Source of the DNA: a virus
DNA length: 36,563 nt
Direction: 5' to 3' (one strand)
IMG/VR virus record: IMGVR_UViG_3300025132_000123
Location: 1-36,563 of that record
Made by a program: the position numbers and the translations under genes. Below are positions 32,607 through 36,563 of the stretch, piece by piece; the first letter of the stretch is position 1, and each line of letters opens with the position of its first letter. The notes under the pieces are model-generated. The model saw only the letters and a program-made list of their open reading frames with translations, ran no database searches and was not told the origin of the DNA.

Positions 32607-32778
32607 TTTCTATATAGTTTAATATACTGTGTAAATCTTGCAATAATTCACTAACAATTATTGGTTTGTGTTTGCTTTCCAAATTCATAACAACTTTTTT
32701 TAATTGTAATTCTATTTCATTAACCATGTTATCATCTTTTGGTATAGGATCAAGATTATCCATTTCATATTTATTCAT
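32587..32778 (-). CDS. Small acidic helical protein, 63 aa
   Basis: A 63-residue protein: an acidic N-terminus ('DNLDPIPKDDN') and a long helix ('EIELQLKKVVMNLESKHKPI'). No family recognised. It overlaps the genes on both sides (8 and 20 bases), so the local chain is tightly packed. Likely expressed with its neighbours as part of the early small-gene block. Confidence 0.65.
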   Translation of the reverse strand: MNKYEMDNLDPIPKDDNMVNEIELQLKKVVMNLESKHKPIIVSELLQDLHSILNYIENEQKIK

Positions 32779-32953
32779 CTTCTACAATACTTTCTATTGT
32801 TTCATCATGAACATCTGTTGGTCTACCTTCAGTAGGTTCATCAAACCACCCTTCTTGAAATTGTTTTTCTGCTTCTTCTTCTGTGTCAGCTTCTACAAAA
32901 TATTCAAAAGTTGCAGTTCCATAAGTTGTTATCTTAAAAGTTTTCTTCATCAT
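32771..32953 (-). CDS. Small acidic protein, 60 aa
   Basis: A 60-residue protein with a beta start ('FKITTYGTATFEYFVEADTE'), an 'EEEAEKQF' helix, and a very acidic tail. The pattern of a beta strand followed by 'AdteeeAe' is seen in small domains of diverse phage and bacterial proteins. Strong negative charge makes DNA mimicry possible. It overlaps the upstream gene by 20 bases. Confidence 0.68.
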   Translation of the reverse strand: MMKKTFKITTYGTATFEYFVEADTEEEAEKQFQEGWFDEPTEGRPTDVHDETIESIVEDE

Positions 32954-33101
32954 AATCCTCTATTATTTGTTCTAATGTATCATAACCCATTCTATAACCC
33001 AATGATGTAATTTTAGATGCTAAAGTTATTTCACATTTATCTGATTGGTTTGCTAGTGCTTGATTATATTCTTGGATAAGTTTTTTTAATTCTATGTTCA
33101 T
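32934..33101 (-). CDS. Small protein, 55 aa, unknown
   Basis: A 55-residue frame: 'MNIELKKLIQEYNQALANQS', then 'ITLASKITSLGYRMGYDTLE' and an acidic end. It starts in an ATGA overlap with the tiny membrane peptide and overlaps the next gene by 20 bases, completing an unbroken chain. No family recognised. Composition and codon use match the neighbours. Confidence 0.65.
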   Translation of the reverse strand: MNIELKKLIQEYNQALANQSDKCEITLASKITSLGYRMGYDTLEQIIEDYDEENF

Positions 33102-33178
33102 AAAACTAACCATGACAATAATATTTGTATTGATAATACACTTACAAAAAACAATGCTAGTATTTTAATTAAGTTCAT
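33098..33178 (-). CDS. 26-residue membrane peptide
   Basis: The frame 'MNLIKILALFFVSVLSIQIL' plus six residues is one hydrophobic helix. Both ends are ATGA overlaps with neighbouring genes, the same arrangement as the 22-residue peptide before the primase. Could be a membrane-active host-takeover peptide or only a coupling leader; nothing more can be said. Confidence 0.5.
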   Translation of the reverse strand: MNLIKILALFFVSVLSIQILLSWLVL

Positions 33179-33489
33179 TCTGTATCACATGGTTTATCGT
33201 TATCTATAATAGTCCATGAAGGATTATTTGGCTGAACATCATAAATCCACCTATCGTTTCTATATATTTCAATAGGTTTAGATAATTGTTTTTGTATTTC
33301 CCCAATTTCTTTTACTATGTTAGATTCATCTTTTTTATTGCTATAAAATTCTTTTAATTCTTCTTGCATATTTTTTGGTAAACTATCCCAATATGAATTT
33401 ACAATTACATCTAATGTATTATAACTAGAATCTAAATTACTCAAATAATCATCTATAATTTTATCTAATCGTTTAATTATGTTTAACAT
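33175..33489 (-). CDS. Small helical protein, 104 aa, unknown
   Basis: A 104-residue protein with a helical first part ('LDKIIDDYLSNLDSSYNTLD') and a C-terminal 'NDRWIYDVQPNNPSWTIID' segment that looks like a small beta domain. It has a GAGGTG site four bases before the ATG. No family recognised. It overlaps the 26-residue peptide by four bases. Confidence 0.7.
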   Translation of the reverse strand: MLNIIKRLDKIIDDYLSNLDSSYNTLDVIVNSYWDSLPKNMQEELKEFYSNKKDESNIVKEIGEIQKQLSKPIEIYRNDRWIYDVQPNNPSWTIIDNDKPCDTE

Positions 33490-33498
33490 TTTACACCT

Positions 33499-33714
33499 CT
33501 ATTCTAATCTTTCATTAATAACATCAGTTAAATGTTCCATTAAATCAATTAACTGCTCATAAGTCCAAATATCTCTAATTAAATACTTGGTTCTCATTGT
33601 AGTTTTTTCATATGGCTTTACTTCTACCAATGAATTGTAATTAAATTGCTTATGTAGTTTTTCATTGTGTTCAAAACCATTACCAATTTCTTCTTTAGTT
33701 TTATAATGTTTCAT
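33499..33714 (-). CDS. Small protein, 71 aa (or 83 aa from a leaderless start)
   Basis: From the ATG at 33714 the protein is 71 residues ('MKHYKTKEEIGNGFEHNEKL', later 'WTYEQLIDLMEHLTDVINER'), with a strong AAAAGGGGTG site just upstream. An in-frame ATG at 33750 would add twelve residues; it lacks a ribosome site but lies nine bases after a -10 box, so both forms might be made, one leaderless and one SD-led. No family recognised. Confidence 0.65.
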   Translation of the reverse strand: MKHYKTKEEIGNGFEHNEKLHKQFNYNSLVEVKPYEKTTMRTKYLIRDIWTYEQLIDLMEHLTDVINERLE

Positions 33715-33759
33715 CTTTGCACCCCTTTTTTCTGCTTTGTTTTTATTCATAATAACTTA

Positions 33760-33788
33760 ACTTTACTTAACTATTGTTTATGTGTCAA
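33760..33788 (-). promoter_or_regulatory. Promoter for the second half of the small-gene block
   Basis: On the minus strand TTGACA (33783-33788), a 17-bp spacer and TAAAGT (33760-33765). The terminator at 33808-33838 lies just upstream, so this promoter restarts transcription for the seven genes down to 32361. Confidence 0.72.
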
Positions 33789-33807
33789 ATACTTTTTTAT
33801 TTTATGC

Positions 33808-33838
33808 AAAAAAAAACCCTCACTAATTAGCAAGGGTT
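33808..33838 (-). terminator. Rho-independent terminator inside the small-gene block
   Basis: On the minus strand AACCCT (33838-33833) pairs with AGGGTT (33820-33815) around a loop containing palindromic CTAATTAG, followed by an unbroken run of T. It ends the upper half of the leftward block after the 73-residue gene. Confidence 0.9.
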
Positions 33839-33862
33839 CTTTTAGGAAGGAACTTTTATATA

Positions 33863-34084
33863 TTATTTTTGTTTTTGTTCTTCAATATGAAAAGTATTAT
33901 ATAAAGACCAGAAACTATTATTTAATTCCCTTATTTGTGATAAGTCAAGATCTTGAACTTCATTAATAGAGCAAGTTACATCTTGCAAGTTATCAAATAC
34001 CTTTTGTATAGTGTCTATCATTTTTGGAGTTAAACAATTCCCACATTTTTTTATATTAATTTTTCTTACTGTATAATCAGACAT
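33863..34084 (-). CDS. Small protein, 73 aa, with CxxC
   Basis: A 73-residue protein with C14-G-N-C17 near the start and a long helical rest ('MIDTIQKVFDNLQDVTCSIN'). The single CxxC could bind metal as a dimer or be redox active. It begins at the last base of the previous stop (TAATG), after AAGGGGGAA in the end of the upstream gene. It is the last gene before the terminator. Confidence 0.68.
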   Translation of the reverse strand: MSDYTVRKINIKKCGNCLTPKMIDTIQKVFDNLQDVTCSINEVQDLDLSQIRELNNSFWSLYNTFHIEEQKQK

Positions 34085-34284
34085 TATTCCCCCTTTACTG
34101 AATTTTTAACCATTAATAATATATTATATAAAAAGGTTGTTGCACTTATTATATATATAAAAAATACACTAATTAATTGCCTATCTGATAATAAATCAGA
34201 TTTATACTGCATTAAAAGAAAAAGAATAAGTGAGATAATCCCACTTATTCCTATTATAATTGATTGTTTATATAATTTATTCAT
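34084..34284 (-). CDS. Small two-helix membrane protein, 66 aa
   Basis: A 66-residue protein with two clear membrane segments ('IIIGISGIISLILFLLMQY' and 'LISVFFIYIISATTFLYNIL') and positive ends. It has a strong AAGGGG site five to six bases before the ATG. Unknown function; small membrane proteins in early blocks often alter the host envelope or exclude other phages, which is inference. Confidence 0.72.
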   Translation of the reverse strand: MNKLYKQSIIIGISGIISLILFLLMQYKSDLLSDRQLISVFFIYIISATTFLYNILLMVKNSVKGE

Positions 34285-34296
34285 TAAAACCCCTTG

Positions 34297-34440
34297 TTAA
34301 AAGTTTTCTATTAAAAAGTTTTCTATTGTTTTATAATTTGCTCTATCTTTTAAAAGTTTTATCAATTCTTCATTTTCCAAAGCAATTCCCACATCAATTA
34401 AATATTTGCCACATAAAGCATAAAAATCAAATTTAGTCAT
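34297..34440 (-). CDS. Small protein, 47 aa, with duplicated C-terminal ENF motif
   Basis: A 47-residue frame: 'MTKFDFYALCGKYLIDVGIA', an acidic helix, and an end 'IENFLIENF' coded by a 14-15 bp tandem repeat (34301-34327). It starts in a TAATG overlap with the previous gene after AAGGGGGGA. No family recognised. The tandem repeat may be a recent slippage event at the 3' end. Confidence 0.65.
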   Translation of the reverse strand: MTKFDFYALCGKYLIDVGIALENEELIKLLKDRANYKTIENFLIENF

Positions 34441-34715
34441 TATCCCCCCTTATTTAAGTTAGTTAATATATAAATACCTTCTTTTATTTTCTTTTCAGTA
34501 TCTTTCTTTTTCTCACCTAAAAATATATTTCTATATTTTGAAGTGGTGGTTGAGTAATCCCAGAAATAAGAATCAAGATATATTTTATTATTTAATGTAT
34601 CTTTCTTGACTATAATTGATTTATAACTCTGAAAATACCATATATCATCATCATATATAATAAATTGATTGGCAATTTTGTTGCCATTGTTTGAAGTCAT
34701 ATTTTGAACCTTCAT
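34440..34715 (-). CDS. Small beta-rich protein, 91 aa, unknown
   Basis: A 91-residue protein rich in Tyr, Trp and Lys with likely beta strands ('FIIYDDDIWYFQSYKSIIVK', 'KIYLDSYFWDYSTTTSKY') and a basic end 'NLNKGG', whose codons double as the ribosome site of the next gene. It has AAGAAGGGGT before its ATG. No family recognised. First gene after the terminator at 34795. Confidence 0.7.
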   Translation of the reverse strand: MKVQNMTSNNGNKIANQFIIYDDDIWYFQSYKSIIVKKDTLNNKIYLDSYFWDYSTTTSKYRNIFLGEKKKDTEKKIKEGIYILTNLNKGG

Positions 34716-34733
34716 TTTTAACCCCTTCTTTTG

Positions 34734-34791
34734 TTTCTGATTTCATGCTTAATTGCAATCATCAGTTGGACAAGTAGCCCAATATCAGAAA
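34734..34791 (-). other. Possible structured leader between terminator and 91-aa gene
   Basis: TTTCTGAT (34734-34741) and ATCAGAAA (34784-34791) are a perfect 8-bp inverted repeat that encloses 42 bases, inside which TTGG/CCAA can also pair. No good -35/-10 pair is visible, yet genes follow a terminator here, so this could be a structured RNA or a terminator-readthrough element. No gene is seen in 34716-34832. Confidence 0.4.
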
Positions 34792-34794
34792 TAA

Positions 34795-34812
34795 GGGGGA
34801 ATAAATCCCCCC
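34795..34812 (-). terminator. Terminator-like hairpin in small-gene block
   Basis: GGGGG (34795-34799) and CCCCCC (34807-34812) form a stem around AATAAAT. On the minus strand the stem is followed by TTATTTCTG, a moderate T tract. It lies just after the 56-residue gene and may attenuate rather than fully stop transcription. Confidence 0.65.
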
Positions 34813-34832
34813 TATATTTATTTATTAACCGA

Positions 34833-35003
34833 TTATTTACCCCCTTTAAAATAAAATTTTAATAGTTTAAGTTTACCTTTAATTGAATAATCATTTAATG
34901 GTAAATATTCATTATTAGAAGTATAATATTTTAATTCATCTTTATTCAAAAAGTTTTTAGGATAACCTAAAATATTAATTATTATTTTTAATATAACATT
35001 CAT
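34833..35003 (-). CDS. Small basic protein, 56 aa, unknown
   Basis: A 56-residue frame with a hydrophobic start ('MNVILKIIINILGYPKNFLN'), a polar middle and a basic end 'LKFYFKGGK'. It starts in a TAATG overlap with the previous gene behind GGGGGGAAA. It ends with the same GGGGGTAAATAAT element as its neighbours although no gene follows directly; a hairpin does. No family recognised. Confidence 0.68.
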   Translation of the reverse strand: MNVILKIIINILGYPKNFLNKDELKYYTSNNEYLPLNDYSIKGKLKLLKFYFKGGK

Positions 35004-35221
35004 TATTTCCCCCCATTTAAAGTATTATTTAAAAAAGCCAAAGTAAAAAGTAAAACACCAAATAAAAAACCAACTGAAAATAAGCCAATTATTATCTGTT
35101 GAGTTAAATGTAAAACCATAAAACCCCCATTTACTTCAGCAACCATTATATAAAATAGATATAGGCAGAATGAACAACCTAATATCATAAACAATGCAAA
35201 TAAATTATATAATCTAAACAT
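35003..35221 (-). CDS. Small two-helix membrane protein, 72 aa
   Basis: A 72-residue protein with two membrane segments ('YNLFALFMILGCSFCLYLFY' and 'IIIGLFSVGFLFGVLLFTLA') joined by a short polar loop, ending in LNGGK. The NGGK codons form the strong ribosome site of the next gene. A GGGGGT site precedes its own ATG. Unknown function; an envelope-acting early protein is a reasonable guess only. Confidence 0.72.
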   Translation of the reverse strand: MFRLYNLFALFMILGCSFCLYLFYIMVAEVNGGFMVLHLTQQIIIGLFSVGFLFGVLLFTLAFLNNTLNGGK

Positions 35222-35223
35222 TA

Positions 35224-35436
35224 CTACCCCCTATTCCAATGATTCATAATAATTTGATTAATTACATAATTACTTATTTTTTTATTAGGTGTAGAAAACC
35301 ACCAATAAATGTCTTGCAATTCAAATACCCATTGTTTAAATTCTGCAAGATTAGAAAAATTATCAATACATTCTACAACTTTAGAATTAATAAAAGAATA
35401 GTTTTCTAATCTATAAGTTAAAGATTTATATGTCAT
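35224..35436 (-). CDS. Small aromatic protein, 70 aa, unknown
   Basis: A 70-residue protein rich in Trp, Tyr and Phe ('EFKQWVFELQDIYWWFSTPN'), likely helical, ending 'HWNRG'. It starts in a TAATG overlap preceded by AATGGGGGTAA. No family recognised. Its composition differs from the membrane neighbours and suggests a small soluble domain. Confidence 0.7.
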   Translation of the reverse strand: MTYKSLTYRLENYSFINSKVVECIDNFSNLAEFKQWVFELQDIYWWFSTPNKKISNYVINQIIMNHWNRG

Positions 35437-35678
35437 TATTTACCCCCATTTATAAATTTTAAGCCATATTGATAAAAATCTTTTTGCATATCAAATGTAG
35501 CTTGATGATGAACAACAACTTTGCTATACCAAACAGCTCTAACAGTATATTCTTCAATAGACATACAATTTTTGCTTTGGTTGTTAGGTGTTTCATTATG
35601 ATTTTTATTTAAAGAAACAACCATTTTTCCATAAAAATTTAAAATATCTTTATCAAATTGTTTAAAAAATTTATCCAT
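35436..35678 (-). CDS. Small protein, 80 aa, unknown
   Basis: An 80-residue protein: helical start 'MDKFFKQFDKDILNFYGKMV', a middle with 'EEYTVRAVWYSKVVVHHQAT', and the NGGK ending shared with other members of the block. It has GGGGGG six to eight bases before its ATG. No family recognised. Confidence 0.7.
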   Translation of the reverse strand: MDKFFKQFDKDILNFYGKMVVSLNKNHNETPNNQSKNCMSIEEYTVRAVWYSKVVVHHQATFDMQKDFYQYGLKFINGGK

Positions 35679-35681
35679 TAT

Positions 35682-35831
35682 TTACCCCCCTATGTTTAAA
35701 TTTAATTCTTTTGCTAAAAAAATATCAGCTTTTGTTTTTAATGGTAACATTAGTTTTTCATGAAAGTATAAATTGTTTAATATTTCCATTTGAGCATTAA
35801 ACATTGTATCTAATAATATTTGATTATCCAT
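35682..35831 (-). CDS. First gene of the leftward small-gene block, 49 aa
   Basis: A 49-residue frame: 'MDNQILLDTMFNAQMEILNN', then 'LMLPLKTKADIFLAKELNLN' and an 'IGG' end. It has a strong AAGGAAGG site before its ATG and follows the promoter with a perfect -10 box at 35876-35881. Its stop lies three bases before the next start. No family recognised; its first position suggests early, strong expression. Confidence 0.68.
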   Translation of the reverse strand: MDNQILLDTMFNAQMEILNNLYFHEKLMLPLKTKADIFLAKELNLNIGG

Positions 35832-35875
35832 AAGTACCTTCCTTAAATTAAGATTAATATTATTAACATAAGTTA

Positions 35876-35905
35876 ATTATATACATATTTAACCAAAGTT
35901 TACAA
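35876..35905 (-). promoter_or_regulatory. Promoter of the leftward small-gene block
   Basis: On the minus strand TTGTAA (35900-35905), an 18-bp spacer and a perfect TATAAT (35876-35881). Transcription would start near 35869, giving a leader of about 38 bases ending in AAGGAAGG. It diverges from the TerS promoter. Confidence 0.72.
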
Positions 35906-35922
35906 GTATTATTTTAACTATA

Positions 35923-35931
35923 TGCTATAAT
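35923..35931 (+). promoter_or_regulatory. Extended -10 promoter for TerS and the late block
   Basis: TGCTATAAT is a perfect extended -10 element (TGn plus TATAAT). TTTACA upstream is 21 bases away, too far for a normal -35, so activity may rest on the extended -10 or on an activator, which would suit delayed late expression. The leader carries TTGGTGAA before the ATG at 35954. Confidence 0.68.
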
Positions 35932-35953
35932 TTATTAATAAATTGGTGAAACT

Positions 35954-36376
35954 ATGCAGAAATCAAGACTTTCAGAAAAAGAAGAAAAATTTATTAACTA
36001 TATATTACAAGGGTTAAAAACACCTGACGCAGTTCGAAAAGCTTATCCAGAATGCAAATATCCTAGTCAATATGGTTACCAACTATTAAGAAAGAATTAT
36101 ATAAAGGATCAGATTCAACAAAGAAACTTCCAACAACTAGAATCTGGGGTAAGTATTGCAATTAATAAGCTAATAGAATTGGTGAATGATAAGAAAGCAC
36201 CAAAGAGTGTTCAATTATCTGCAAGTTGTCAATTACTAGATAGAAACAATTATTCAGGTACAAGTAAAAGCGAGATAATAAACAAAATAGAAAATCTCAG
36301 CGAGGAACAGCTTCAGATAGAACTGACTAATATATTAAATCAGTTGGGTATTAATAAAGAATCAATAACACATTAA
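35954..36376 (+). CDS. terS: Terminase small subunit
   Basis: A 140-residue protein. The opening 'LSEKEEKFINYILQGLKTPD', 'AVRKAYPECKYPSQYGYQLL' and 'YIKDQI' follow the small-terminase plan: helix-turn-helix DNA-binding domain first, then a helical oligomerisation region. TerS recognises the phage DNA and hands it to TerL. It lies at the right end of the window, but on the circle it is about 290 bp before the resolvase and 1.3 kb before TerL, the normal order. Family call is from the pattern, not alignment. Confidence 0.82.
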   Translation: MQKSRLSEKEEKFINYILQGLKTPDAVRKAYPECKYPSQYGYQLLRKNYIKDQIQQRNFQQLESGVSIAINKLIELVNDKKAPKSVQLSASCQLLDRNNYSGTSKSEIINKIENLSEEQLQIELTNILNQLGINKESITH

Positions 36377-36464
36377 ATAGATGATAACATATATAATAGT
36401 ATCAATAGCATTACATATTATCTTTTAATCTTGTGAGAACTAAAATAATGGATCTCTTCCCACA
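36377..36464. other. Noncoding DNA after TerS
   Basis: These 88 bases after the TerS stop hold no gene and no clear terminator; they run directly into the terminal repeat. A CACACACA motif adjoins the repeat start (36461-36468), and the short 14-codon frame from 36449 crosses into the repeat and is too small to support. A pac or cos site near TerS would lie here or in the repeat if its location follows other phages. Confidence 0.4.
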
Positions 36465-36563
36465 CACACCACCTATGGTCAAATTTAATTAAAAATGTCT
36501 ACAATGCACAGAAATAAAGGGTTTCAGGTAAAAAAAATGACCCCCTACCCCCCAAAATGCCAA
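36465..36563. repeat. Terminal direct repeat, right copy (99 bp)
   Basis: Exact copy of bases 1-99. It is preceded by CACA, which is not part of the left copy because that copy starts at base 1. See the left copy for the interpretation as circle closure or real terminal redundancy. Confidence 0.95.

Noticed and set aside
32666-33010. A 114-codon rightward frame rich in Phe, Ser and Cys
   Set aside because: It lies opposite three chained leftward genes whose overlaps and composition are coherent; no ribosome site.
33667-33966. A 99-codon rightward frame rich in Phe and Tyr
   Set aside because: It runs through a leftward promoter and terminator and opposite two leftward genes; composition is that of antisense.
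1-36563. tRNA genes and phage RNA polymerase
   Set aside because: No cloverleaf-like sequence was noticed and no frame carries single-subunit polymerase motifs; promoters look host-type.

Overview
The window looks like one complete small tailed-phage genome of the short-tailed (podovirus) type, probably marine. It is very AT-rich. It carries a T7-style virion module (portal, scaffold, coat, tubular proteins A and B, internal virion proteins, a T7-type fibre N-terminus), but no RNA polymerase, DNA polymerase, integrase or tRNA gene could be recognised. Bases 1-99 recur exactly at 36465-36563, so the molecule is best read as a circle of 36,464 unique bases. TerS, near the right end, then lies just upstream of the Holliday-junction resolvase and TerL at the left end. 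The host is not shown by the sequence. The AT content, the LamG receptor proteins and the small Lys-rich proteins suggest a marine, low-GC alphaproteobacterium such as SAR11; this is inference.

The layout is four transcription blocks. (1) Rightward late block: TerS (35954) through the junction to 24671, holding resolvase, TerL, small basic proteins, GNAT, portal, scaffold, coat, tail, internal virion proteins, fibre and two LamG receptor proteins. (2) Leftward block 28033 to 24663: an SSB-like protein with a host-SSB-like tail, a RecB/Cas4-like nuclease, a lysis cassette (small membrane protein, 3-TM holin, T4-type lysozyme) and a metallophosphoesterase. (3) Rightward replication block 28134 to 32354: YdaS/Cro-like regulator, an origin-like noncoding region, a YdaU-like protein, an AEP-type primase, an SF2 helicase and a Ref-like HNH nuclease. 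(4) Leftward block 35831 to 32361: sixteen tiny unrecognised genes, many joined by the same strong-SD junction.

Blocks diverge at 28034-28133, where two sigma70-type -35 boxes sit back to back, and at 35832-35953. They converge at 24663-24671 and 32354-32361. Promoters look like host sigma70 promoters, which fits the lack of a phage RNA polymerase. Several place the -10 box so close to the ATG that the mRNA would be leaderless.

The genes suggest this cycle: the regulator and tiny early genes are expressed from host promoters; the phage supplies its own primase, helicase, SSB-like protein and nucleases but borrows the host polymerase; the resolvase trims replication intermediates before TerS/TerL packaging; and holin plus lysozyme release the virions. 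Many genes of 22-60 codons were read directly from the sequence. They are supported by stop/start overlaps and Shine-Dalgarno sites rather than by homology.
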